A program made the translations under genes and the position numbers. DNA of 64,000 nt from Bacteroidia bacterium. Lineage in GTDB: Bacteria; Bacteroidota; Bacteroidia; Bacteroidales; F082. How positions within the stretch are numbered: the first letter of the stretch is position 1; the number at the start of each line of letters is the position of its first letter. Where the stretch lies: positions 150,287-214,286 of the forward strand of contig JAJTAY010000033.1 of NCBI GenBank assembly GCA_021287165.1, written 5' to 3'. Below, piece after piece: positions 54,288 to 63,783 of this stretch. The notes under the pieces are model-generated. The model was not told where the DNA came from. It made no database searches and was given only the letters and a program-made list of their open reading frames with translations.

Positions 54288-57200
54288 CTAGAATTCCGGC
54301 TTTCTTGTAATAATGGCAATGTTTTTTTTGCCATCCATACGCACATTCAGATAGTCAGGGAAGCGCACATGCCTGAAGTACTGTGTTTTGCGAATGACCG
54401 GCTGATTTTCGAGCACATCGTAGCGGATGAAAGAGCCTGAGCGTTCGGGCTGAACAGTGAAATAGCCCACATTCATCGAAGTTACGTTGTGGAAAAAATG
54501 CGAACCTGAGCTGGCGTCAAGAGGAAAGTCGTCGAGGCTGGTTTCCACAATCACCTTTGCCTGACTGATCTGAGGCCAGGTAACCGGAATACCTATCCAA
54601 CGGTCGCGCGTGCCCCAGCGGCCGGGACCAATCAGGATATAAGGACGTTTCTCGTTCATCATCAGGCTGTTGAGCTGGTCGATCTCGCGGGCCATCTCTT
54701 CGGTATAGCGCTTGTCGAATTTTTCCCTGTCCACATAAATCACATCCTGAATGTCGCGTATCATGCCGTTGCCCATGCATTTTTCGCTGTAGAGCATAAC
54801 ATCCTCGCCCGACACTTCTTCGGTGTTGATGGTATAATCGTCGGTGCTGCCGAGCAAGGGCTTAATTTGCAGGAGATAAAACGAGCAACGGCCCTGTGCA
54901 TCGCGATCGAGGTCGAGCGCCCATTCTATTTCCACCGCCGAGCCGAGGGCTTCCTTCACTACATCGAGCACAATCTCAATAGTAGGGGCAAGTGGGGTAT
55001 AATTGTATTTCAGGATGTTGGCGAAATTGACGATACGCGTGCCGGGTCTGCTGATTCCGGGATAGATGGTGTTGTTGTCGGGGTCGTAAACCGAGGCGCA
55101 GTGGCGCAGCGAGCCGTGTTGTTCGGCCACACGCAGATCGAGATTCACCAGTCCGGCCATATCGCCTTCAAGCAAATTGGGCTCAGTGCAGTCGAGATCA
55201 ACGGCCAGAAAAGTGGTTTGCGAATTTTTCACCTGATCCTTTGGTGAGCTGATCTCAAGGGCAGGATAACGGGGCGAAAAGCGATAGGCCTTTTGTCCTT
55301 CAACCACATATTTCCCAAGCCCAAGCGCCGCTACGGCAAAGCCTTCCTCCGGTTTCATATGGGCGAAGGGGTAATAGTTGTACGACTGTGCCACACCGCT
55401 CACATGCGGGTAATAGTATTGACCGTATTGCTTACCCACGAGCTCCTGAATCACCACGGCCATTTTTTCCTGTTCAATTTTGTAATTGATGGCATGCACA
55501 TATCCCCTTGCCGTGTTTGAATAAACCGAAGCAAAAACCAGTTTGATGGCTGTGGCCAGCTGTTCGAGGCGCACGTCGATATTGGGGTGGCTGTTGGGCA
55601 GGATATAGGTTTCGAAAATACCCGCAAAAGGCTGTGCAAGGCTATCCTCGAACAGGCCCGACGAACGCACGGCAAGTGGTTTGGTAATCACCTTGAGCAG
55701 GGTGCGAAGCCGGCGCATGAGCGTGGGCGTAAGTTTGCCAGCCTCAAACGCACGCTTTATTTTTTCGTAATCAAGCTCGGTCAACACATAGTCCTGGAGT
55801 TTATTGCGCTCCAGAAAAAGACTGAATTCCTCCGTGCCAATGAGCGAAGTTTTGGGCGTTCGGATGAGGATATCAGGAACGTGCTGGCTGAAATCGTAGT
55901 TGCTGATAAGGGTACTGATGAACGACAGACCTCTGCCCTTGCCGCCCAGGCTTCCCTCAGCCAGGCTGACAATGTTTTTTTCGTTGTCGATGGCGTCTTC
56001 GTCAAAGGGTACAACCTTACCGCTGTCCTGCTCGTTGCGAAACTGCTGAATCATCAACAGCAGGTCTTTGCGCAGCTCGTCGGGGCTGTTGTAGTCCGAA
56101 ACTTTTTTGGGATGAAGGATTTTGGCCACCCTTATCTCGCCGCGGGCCATCAGCCAAAGCGAGAAGTGATTGCGCTGGGCATGATAGAGCAGCGATTCAT
56201 CGGGAATGGTTCGCAATTTGGCCTCGAACTCCCGCAACGACCTCGCCTGTGTGATCTGATTGCCAAACTGGTCGCGGTAAACGAAGTTGCCAAAACCGAG
56301 AAAATGCGTGATAAAACTCTGGAAGTCCTGCGATAGCGTGTCGCTGTTTTTATCGATGAAGGTGGCTTTGTATTTGTAGGCGATGGCGGCGTTCGACTGC
56401 TCCGACGATTGGATGATCACCGGAAGGTCGGGCAGCAGATGCTTCGCAAACTGTACCAGGTCTTCGCCTGCCTGTTCGTCAGTCTGACCCTCTTTCTCAA
56501 AACGGATGTCGGTTATAAGGCAAAGCAGGTAGTCGCGGTACTTTTCGATAATGCGGCAGGCTTCTTCGTAGTTGGAGGCAAGCAATATTTTCGGACGAGC
56601 CCTCATGCGCAGCACTTTATACAATTCGTCGGTGCTCACATCGTCGATGATGCGTCGCGTTTGCTCCATGAGTGTTTTATAGAGGAGTGGCAGATAGCGC
56701 GAATAGTACATGGGCGAGTCTTCGACCAGCAGGATCACCCTTACCATGCCCACGCGGGTATCATTGATCACATTTACGCGGTCTTCCACCATTTTTATCA
56801 TGCTGAAAAACACACTCGAATCGCCGTTCCAGGTAAATAGCCTGTCGATGGAGGGCACTTCGCGCATCACCCTGCCAAACCAGGCCACATCGGCATTGCT
56901 GTTGAGCAGGAAAAACACCGGAAGGTTCGGAAACTGTTTTTTAATCTTTCGACTCAGGTCAACAGGTGTTTTCTTGTCCACGCTAACCATAAATATGACC
57001 AGATCGAAAAACTTGGCGTGAAGCACTTCGAAGGCCTCATCTTCGGTGGTTACTCCGGTAATACGCGGAACTGCAGTAAGGTTGAGCTGATGATAATGCC
57101 CCAGAACATGCTCCGAAAAGCGTCCTTCGCGCTCGATGGAGAATGCATCGTAAAGATTGGAAATCAGCAGTATCTCCTTTACCTTAAAGGTCATCAGATC

Positions 57201-57752
57201 GTGGTAAATATCGCGATCGGCATTGTTTTTATTGAGAAATCGCTGAAGCAGTTTGCGGCTTTGCACGGCCTGGCGCGGTTCGCCTTTTTCTACTGCCGAT
57301 GGTTCGTGCCCAATGCGTCGTTCAATGATCTGCAGGCCCCTGTAGGTGTTCAGGTAACCACTGATCATATTGGCAAGGTTGATGAGCAGGTCGCGTTCCT
57401 CAGTAAGGAAAGGGCCTTCGTTGGCTTCCGGAAACTCTTTGCTATATGATATCTCTATAAATCCATCCACACCGTCGAAGGTTTTGAAGGCCTGCGACTG
57501 CCGCCATGCGCTAAGCTCAAAGCGCGGCGAGAGGTAGTACTTGTCGTCGTACATGATGCGGGCACCTGTAAACTCGGGGTATTGCCAGCCATCGGGCAGG
57601 ATCATGGCAATGTACTGCAGGGTTTCGTCGGGGCTGCGGTTTTCGCGGATGATATGCGAAGTGCGGTTAAGTATGGCCAGCTCTTTGAGTCGTTCGAGAT
57701 TTTGCGCCCTGAGCAGTTCGTAACGGTCGATGATGTTGGGTTCCTTTGCCAT
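54288..57752 (-). CDS. PEP/pyruvate-binding (PPDK N-type) protein with GAF-like and receiver-like domains
   Basis: 1154 residues. Residues about 20-145 look GAF-like. Residues about 190-325 resemble a receiver without the phosphoacceptor (FDLVIFMVSVDKK). Residues about 340-485 are a second receiver-like domain with the acidic pair in LVEDS, D415 in CLITDIRF and K468 in FIDKNS, but about 25 residues longer than usual before that Asp. Residues about 595-970 are the ATP-grasp/PEP-pyruvate-binding domain of PPDK/PEP synthase (EGSLGGKGRGLSF, AVRSSGLFEDS, IEWALDLD, LLQIKPL). The phosphohistidine swivel domain and the PEP-binding barrel of PPDK are absent. A ~150-residue C-terminal domain with GPGRWGTRDRW follows. 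Regulatory or phosphotransfer role is inferred; partner unknown. Confidence 0.85.
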   Translation of the reverse strand: MAKEPNIIDRYELLRAQNLERLKELAILNRTSHIIRENRSPDETLQYIAMILPDGWQYPEFTGARIMYDDKYYLSPRFELSAWRQSQAFKTFDGVDGFIEISYSKEFPEANEGPFLTEERDLLINLANMISGYLNTYRGLQIIERRIGHEPSAVEKGEPRQAVQSRKLLQRFLNKNNADRDIYHDLMTFKVKEILLISNLYDAFSIEREGRFSEHVLGHYHQLNLTAVPRITGVTTEDEAFEVLHAKFFDLVIFMVSVDKKTPVDLSRKIKKQFPNLPVFFLLNSNADVAWFGRVMREVPSIDRLFTWNGDSSVFFSMIKMVEDRVNVINDTRVGMVRVILLVEDSPMYYSRYLPLLYKTLMEQTRRIIDDVSTDELYKVLRMRARPKILLASNYEEACRIIEKYRDYLLCLITDIRFEKEGQTDEQAGEDLVQFAKHLLPDLPVIIQSSEQSNAAIAYKYKATFIDKNSDTLSQDFQSFITHFLGFGNFVYRDQFGNQITQARSLREFEAKLRTIPDESLLYHAQRNHFSLWLMARGEIRVAKILHPKKVSDYNSPDELRKDLLLMIQQFRNEQDSGKVVPFDEDAIDNEKNIVSLAEGSLGGKGRGLSFISTLISNYDFSQHVPDILIRTPKTSLIGTEEFSLFLERNKLQDYVLTELDYEKIKRAFEAGKLTPTLMRRLRTLLKVITKPLAVRSSGLFEDSLAQPFAGIFETYILPNSHPNIDVRLEQLATAIKLVFASVYSNTARGYVHAINYKIEQEKMAVVIQELVGKQYGQYYYPHVSGVAQSYNYYPFAHMKPEEGFAVAALGLGKYVVEGQKAYRFSPRYPALEISSPKDQVKNSQTTFLAVDLDCTEPNLLEGDMAGLVNLDLRVAEQHGSLRHCASVYDPDNNTIYPGISRPGTRIVNFANILKYNYTPLAPTIEIVLDVVKEALGSAVEIEWALDLDRDAQGRCSFYLLQIKPLLGSTDDYTINTEEVSGEDVMLYSEKCMGNGMIRDIQDVIYVDREKFDKRYTEEMAREIDQLNSLMMNEKRPYILIGPGRWGTRDRWIGIPVTWPQISQAKVIVETSLDDFPLDASSGSHFFHNVTSMNVGYFTVQPERSGSFIRYDVLENQPVIRKTQYFRHVRFPDYLNVRMDGKKNIAIITRKPEF

Positions 57753-57771
57753 GACAGCCTGGTTTTATGCT

Positions 57772-57779
57772 CAAATTTA
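57772..57779 (-). promoter_or_regulatory. -7 box of the PEP/pyruvate-binding gene
   Basis: TAAATTTG on the minus strand matches TAnnTTTG and lies 19 bp before the ATG. No clear -33 element. Confidence 0.4.
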
Positions 57780-57836
57780 CTGTTTTGAATAACGCAGCTG
57801 TTCGACGGCCTCAGTCTTTTTTAAACCTCATTATCC

Positions 57837-57856
57837 CGTCGGTTTCATGACCGACG
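57837..57856. promoter_or_regulatory. Inverted repeat upstream of the LuxR regulator
   Basis: CGTCGGT and ACCGACG form a perfect 7-bp inverted repeat with a 6-bp centre (TTCATG), 38 bp before the start of the regulator and 85 bp before the divergent gene. No T run follows, so it is more like an operator than a terminator. Confidence 0.5.
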
Positions 57857-57894
57857 ATGGGCCTTAATCCTTAACTTCGCTTCCTTAATTTACT

Positions 57895-58539
57895 ATGGAC
57901 TACATCCGGCTGGCAATCATCGACGAGCAACCTGTTGTGAGCGAAGGCATCATCGCTTTGCTGTCGGATGTTGCTGAAATACAGGTTGTTCATCATTCAA
58001 GAAGTTTCGAACACGCCATACATCAGCTCAGCCTGCAGCCTGCCAATGTGGTGATGATGATGCTTTATCGTCCCGATCCTGACCATGTACAACAAGTGAA
58101 ACTGCTCTCGGAGCGTTTTTCGAAGGCCCCCCTGCTCATACTCTCACTTTTCAGCATTGAGAATTTTATATTCAGCCTCATCAGGGCCGGCGCCCGCGGA
58201 CATTTGACCGGCGAAACCACACGCGAAGAAATTATCGAGGCCATCTTTAGCCTCCGGCATGGCTACGATTTTGTTTCGAAAACCATCAGTAATATGGTGC
58301 TCATGGATTACCTGAACGAAAAAGGCGATGCCGGCGCCGACCAAAATCTCTCCTCGCGCGAGCTGGAGGTGCTCAAACTGTTCGCCCAAAGCATGACCAA
58401 CAGCGAAATAGCCGAAAAACTGTTCATCAGCATCCGCACGGTCGAAACACATAAAAACAACATTATGCGCAAGCTCAACCTGCGCACCAGCGTAGATATG
58501 GTGAAGTTTGCCCTACGCAATAACCTTACGGCTTTGTAA
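57895..58539 (+). CDS. NarL/LuxR-type regulator with a degenerate receiver domain
   Basis: 214 residues. The C-terminal LuxR helix-turn-helix is complete (SSRELEVLKLFAQSMTNSEIAEKL and SIRTVETHKNNIMRKL). The N-terminal domain has the receiver fold and keeps the acidic pair (IIDEQPVVSEG), but the phosphoacceptor position reads VVMMMLYRP, with Met 56 where Asp is expected, and the usual Lys is replaced in GHLTGE. It therefore probably cannot be phosphorylated and may respond to protein contact, a ligand or abundance only. Divergent from the PEP/pyruvate-binding gene with receiver-like domains, which could be a functional partner. Confidence 0.88.
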   Translation: MDYIRLAIIDEQPVVSEGIIALLSDVAEIQVVHHSRSFEHAIHQLSLQPANVVMMMLYRPDPDHVQQVKLLSERFSKAPLLILSLFSIENFIFSLIRAGARGHLTGETTREEIIEAIFSLRHGYDFVSKTISNMVLMDYLNEKGDAGADQNLSSRELEVLKLFAQSMTNSEIAEKLFISIRTVETHKNNIMRKLNLRTSVDMVKFALRNNLTAL

Positions 58540-58640
58540 ACCCAGATAATTTTCGGGCAGCCGCCTAAGTGTTTTACTGAATGTTTCAGGTCATTTTCCG
58601 AACACACTGCCCGTTAATCAAATAATCACAATGGCGTGAG

Positions 58641-58648
58641 TAAGTTTG
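58641..58648 (+). promoter_or_regulatory. -7 box upstream of gdhA
   Basis: TAAGTTTG matches TAnnTTTG, 33 bp before the gdhA ATG. Confidence 0.4.
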
Positions 58649-58657
58649 GCGCCATAA

Positions 58658-60037
<1,380 letters not shown>

Positions 60038-60139
60038 TAGTAAGAGCCAAGGGACAAGGAAAAAGAGCCAAGGTTCAAGGATTCAAAATTCCAGGATTAG
60101 CAGATTCTGAAGGCTCTATATTAATTCGTTAGGTGATGA

Positions 60140-60187
60140 CCTGCACCGGTTGGGTAACAATGCTGCCCGGCTGGTGCAGGTTTTTTT
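60140..60187 (+). terminator. Intrinsic terminator of gdhA
   Basis: CCTGCACC (60140-60147) pairs with GGTGCAGG (60173-60180) around a 25-nt loop that can itself pair in part, followed by seven T. Confidence 0.87.
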
Positions 60188-60435
60188 CAATCACTTTTCA
60201 GTTTTCCCGATAAACACTGTCAAATAAAAATGCTTCCCACATTAGATTAGCTGATTTTCAACCACATAAATGAGTTACAACTCTGAAAGCAGCATCTATG
60301 TGCAAAACCTCAAAGCTTGCAGACTGACCAATCAGGTACACTAATTATTACTGGCAATCAAAAATAGCTGAAGCAAAAGAATTAATATATTCACCGTTTA
60401 TTATATTTTTTGGTGAACGTGATCGTTTATAATCA

Positions 60436-60443
60436 TATCTTTG
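60436..60443 (+). promoter_or_regulatory. -7 box of the DUF4143 ATPase gene
   Basis: TATCTTTG ends 10 bp before the ATG, so the leader would be under 10 nt. TTG at 60410-60412 is 23 bp upstream of the box and overlaps the right arm of the inverted repeat TTCACC/GGTGAA. Confidence 0.5.
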
Positions 60444-60453
60444 AACAAAAAAG

Positions 60454-61572
60454 ATGATCCCAAGATACTTATTTGAGCCACTTCAAAACCGCATCGGATC
60501 TGGCAAGGCCATTGTACTGACAGGTCCCAGACAGGTGGGCAAAACAACACTGATTGAAAAAGTCCTTCAATCAGCGGAATATCTTTTGCTGGACGGTGAT
60601 GATCCTGCCACGCGTGCATTACTGAGATTTCCTACCACAGAGCGTTTACGCACCATTCTGGGGAAATACGAAAACGTCTTCATCGATGAGGCTCAAAGGA
60701 TTGAAGGCATCGGCCTGACAATGAAGATCATAACCGACAGATTTAAAAATGTCAACCTGTTTGTAAGCGGATCGTCATCCTTTGATCTATCTCAGGAAAT
60801 CAACGAACCGCTCACGGGTCGAAAGTGGGAATTTCGGCTCTACCCGATATCATGGGAGGAGTTTGAACATCATTATGGTTTTCTAAATGCGGAGCAGCAA
60901 CTGGAAAACCGACTTCTGTTTGGTTTTTATCCCGATGTGCTGAACCATCCGGGCGATGAGGTGATTGTTCTTAAAAATCTTGTGAACAGTTATTTGTATC
61001 AAGACATTCTTGCCATGGGTGGCATACGCAGACCTGAAGTATTGGATAAACTGGTTCAGGCTTTGGCCCTTCAAATTGGCAGTGAGGTAAATTATTCCGA
61101 ATTGGCCCAAATCGTGAATGTTGACAAAAATACGGTGAGCAGGTACATAGATTTGCTCGAGAAAGGTTTTATAATATTCAAGCTTGGCAGTTTTAGCCGC
61201 AATCTTCGCAATGAAATAAAAACAAGCAAAAAAATCTATTTCTTCGACAATGGTATCCGAAACATGGTAATCGGCAACTTTAACCCCCTGTCGCTACGAA
61301 GCGACAAAGGGGCACTGTGGGAGAATTTTCTTATTTCGGAAAGGATCAAGCAACTGGAATATAAAGAAAGCCTTGCGCGAAGCTATTTCTGGCGTAGCAG
61401 CCAACAGCAGGAAGTCGATTATGTGGAGTACAAAGCCGGACAGCTGACTGGTTATGAATTTAAATGGTTAGCCCGAAAGGGCCTGAAACTTCCGAGAACC
61501 TTTACTGAAACCTATCAGGCCGCCTCTCATATAATTGATCGGGAAAATTTCAGGCAGTTTGTTGTGATGTAA
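60454..61572 (+). CDS. AAA ATPase with DUF4143 C-terminal domain
   Basis: 372 residues. N-terminal AAA_14-type ATPase: Walker A TGPRQVGKTTLIEK, Walker B VFIDEAQRI, sensor segment FVSGSSSFDL. Middle winged-helix-like part with VNYSELAQIVNVDKNTVSRYIDLLEKGF and C-terminal DUF4143 with a restriction-endonuclease-like fold (FWRSSQQQEVDYVE and YEFKW, resembling the D/E-x-K nuclease core). This family is widespread, appears sporadically in genomes and has no agreed role; defence or toxin-like functions are often suspected. The gene is more A+T-rich than its neighbours, which suggests transfer. Confidence 0.9.
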   Translation: MIPRYLFEPLQNRIGSGKAIVLTGPRQVGKTTLIEKVLQSAEYLLLDGDDPATRALLRFPTTERLRTILGKYENVFIDEAQRIEGIGLTMKIITDRFKNVNLFVSGSSSFDLSQEINEPLTGRKWEFRLYPISWEEFEHHYGFLNAEQQLENRLLFGFYPDVLNHPGDEVIVLKNLVNSYLYQDILAMGGIRRPEVLDKLVQALALQIGSEVNYSELAQIVNVDKNTVSRYIDLLEKGFIIFKLGSFSRNLRNEIKTSKKIYFFDNGIRNMVIGNFNPLSLRSDKGALWENFLISERIKQLEYKESLARSYFWRSSQQQEVDYVEYKAGQLTGYEFKWLARKGLKLPRTFTETYQAASHIIDRENFRQFVVM

Positions 61573-61745
61573 TAAGCCTGAATGGATTTTCGGGAGAACA
61601 AATATAATTTACGGAAATCCTCATCGACTTATATAGTTGTTATTCCAATCAGGTCTTTAAGACATTTGAGAGACTAATACATCAGATGTAATTTTTCATC
61701 TATATTATTGATTAATAAGTCTATAAAAATACAATCTGCCGGAAA

Positions 61746-63584
61746 TCAAATCATATTCTCCGGCGCCAGAATCTTATCGAGCATTTCTTTCGAAAGCAGG
61801 CCTTTCTCGAGCACTAAGTCGTAAACGCTTCTATTGCCTTCGAGGGCTTCTTTGGCTATTTGCGTGGAAGCATCGTAGCCGATGTAGGGGTTGAGCGCCG
61901 TTACAAGGCCAATTGAGTTGTGCACCATTTCGCGACAGCGGTCGGCATTGGCTGTGATGCCGGTGATGCAGCGTTCGCGGAGCACCTTCATGCCATTGCG
62001 CAGCATTTCCATCGATTCGAACAGGCTCTGCACCATCACAGGCTCCATCACATTGAGCTCCAGCTGACCGGCCTCGGCGGCTAATGCCACAGTCAGGTCA
62101 TTGCCGATCACTTTAAAGGCAATCTGGTTGACGACTTCCGGGATAACCGGATTTACCTTGCCGGGCATGATGGTCGATCCGGGCTGCATGGGCGGAAGGT
62201 TGATTTCGCTGATGCCGGCGCGAGGGCCTGAGGAAAGCAGGCGCAGGTCGTTCGACATTTTTGAGAGTTTTACAGCAAGGCGCTTGAGGGCCGCCGAATA
62301 GCTCACAAAATCGCCTGTGTCCTGGGTGGCTTCGATAAGGTTTCGGGCCAGGCGGATATCCAATCCGGTGATGATGCGCAGATAAGGAATCACTTTTTCG
62401 CGATACTTTGGTTCGGCATTGATGCCTGTGCCAATGGCCGTGCCTCCCATATTGACCTCCAAAAACAGTGCGGCAGCCTTGTTCAGGTTATGCACCTCTT
62501 CTTCAAGCGTTACGGCAAAGGCCGAGAAGGTCTGCCCCAGTGTCATTGGCACAGCATCCTGCAGCTGGGTACGACCCATTTTGATAATGCCCGCAAACTC
62601 GCGTGCCTTGTCGTGCAGTGATTTAATGAGATCCTGCAATACATTCACCAGCCTGTCGTTGGCCTTTATCACCGCAATTTTAATGGCTGTGGGATAAGCA
62701 TCGTTGGTGCTTTGCGAAAGGTTGACGTGGTTGTTGGGATGGCAATATTCGTATTGTCCCTTTTCGTAACCCATGATTTCGAGCGCACGATTGGCAATCA
62801 CCTCGTTGGCATTCATATTGGTGCTCGTGCCTGCCCCGCCCTGTATCATATCCACCACAAAAAATGTGTGCCAGCGGTTGTCGAGGATTTCCTGGCAGGC
62901 CTGAATAATGGCGTTGGCAAGCTCAGCCGGCAACAGGCCCAGCTCATTGTTGGCGCGTGCTGCAGCCATTTTCACCATAGCCAGTGCGTTGATAAAGTCG
63001 GGGTAAAAGTTGAGCGTTACGCCGCTGATGTTGAAGTTTTCGAGGGCGCGAAGGGTCTGTATGCCGTAGTAATATTCGTAGGGAACATCGCGATAGCCCA
63101 GCAGGTCGTGCTCCTGTCGTGTTTTGCCGCTTTCGTACTGGCTGGTGGCATTCATCAGTCGGGCATTGGCGTAGCGCATGCGTCGCGAAACCACCTTGGT
63201 GATATTTGAAAGGATTACCAGCGCAATGGAGCCCGACGAACGGAAAAGCTCACGGTCGAGGGTGAGTATAGTGCTCTTTTCCACGGCACGGGCCGAGGTG
63301 CTGTGTGGAGCGTCGTCCATAAGCGAACCCTCGCCGAGGAAGTCGAAACGGGCGAAAAAGGTAATTCGCTGCTCGTCGCCATAAGCGGTTGTCTTAAACA
63401 ACTCCACCTTGCCTTCGGCAATAAGAAAGATCTCGCGCCTTGGAGCGTTTTCAGCAAACAGCAACTCCCCGGGTTGATACTCACGCACTTTAGCCTCCTC
63501 GGCAATTACCCGGATTTCCTCTCCGCTCAATCCTTTGAACAACTCTATCGCACTGATAAAGTGAATCTTATCCGCCAGTTCCAT
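61746..63584 (-). CDS. aspA: Aspartate ammonia-lyase with N-terminal cyclic-nucleotide-binding-like domain
   Basis: 612 residues. Residues 10-130 form a CRP-type beta-roll (LFKGLSGEEIRVIAEEA, FLIAEGKVELFK, FLGEGSLMDD, VEKSTILTLDRELF). The cNMP pocket keeps the Glu but has His where CRP has the phosphate-binding Arg, so cAMP binding is doubtful. Residues about 150-612 are a full-length aspartase (about 468 in E. coli) with STNDAYPTA, the signature GSTIMPGKVNPVIPE and the aspartase-type YxGYDAST region. Splits aspartate to fumarate and ammonia. The signature cannot fully separate aspartase from fumarase, but the overall sequence reads as aspartase. The fusion suggests control of the enzyme by a small molecule. 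Confidence 0.9.
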   Translation of the reverse strand: MELADKIHFISAIELFKGLSGEEIRVIAEEAKVREYQPGELLFAENAPRREIFLIAEGKVELFKTTAYGDEQRITFFARFDFLGEGSLMDDAPHSTSARAVEKSTILTLDRELFRSSGSIALVILSNITKVVSRRMRYANARLMNATSQYESGKTRQEHDLLGYRDVPYEYYYGIQTLRALENFNISGVTLNFYPDFINALAMVKMAAARANNELGLLPAELANAIIQACQEILDNRWHTFFVVDMIQGGAGTSTNMNANEVIANRALEIMGYEKGQYEYCHPNNHVNLSQSTNDAYPTAIKIAVIKANDRLVNVLQDLIKSLHDKAREFAGIIKMGRTQLQDAVPMTLGQTFSAFAVTLEEEVHNLNKAAALFLEVNMGGTAIGTGINAEPKYREKVIPYLRIITGLDIRLARNLIEATQDTGDFVSYSAALKRLAVKLSKMSNDLRLLSSGPRAGISEINLPPMQPGSTIMPGKVNPVIPEVVNQIAFKVIGNDLTVALAAEAGQLELNVMEPVMVQSLFESMEMLRNGMKVLRERCITGITANADRCREMVHNSIGLVTALNPYIGYDASTQIAKEALEGNRSVYDLVLEKGLLSKEMLDKILAPENMI

Positions 63585-63623
63585 ATGCTTTGGTATTGTT
63601 GAGATTTATTGTTAATTTTTTCA

Positions 63624-63631
63624 CAAATGTA
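63624..63631 (-). promoter_or_regulatory. -7 box of the cNMP-aspartase gene
   Basis: TACATTTG on the minus strand, 39 bp before the ATG. No convincing -33 TTG. Confidence 0.4.
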
Positions 63632-63783
63632 AAACAATCTGACATTCGACAGAGCGTTTTATACCAATGGTAAACCAAATGTAACCTAATCAGATAAACA
63701 CGGCAGGCTGCCATCAAGGCTATTGTGAATAAATTATCAGTAGCTTTGCCGGCGCATAAAAAGACACAAAACACCATCGCCCA

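Larger units (their letters stand above)
60038..60453 (+). other. 416-bp intergenic region after gdhA
   Basis: No gene seen. It holds an 11-bp direct repeat AAGAGCCAAGG (60042-60052 and 60063-60073) inside a purine-rich low-complexity stretch, the gdhA terminator, then A+T-rich sequence leading to the ATPase promoter. TTCACC (60390-60395) and GGTGAA (60412-60417) form an inverted repeat near that promoter. Confidence 0.6.

Noticed and set aside
53170..54290. Group I intron or intein around the HNH gene
   Set aside because: The gene lies between two complete genes, interrupts neither, and no intron core or intein splice motifs are visible.
54288..57752. Calling this gene phosphoenolpyruvate synthase or PPDK
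   Set aside because: The His-bearing swivel domain and the PEP-binding barrel are missing, so the full reaction cannot be assumed.
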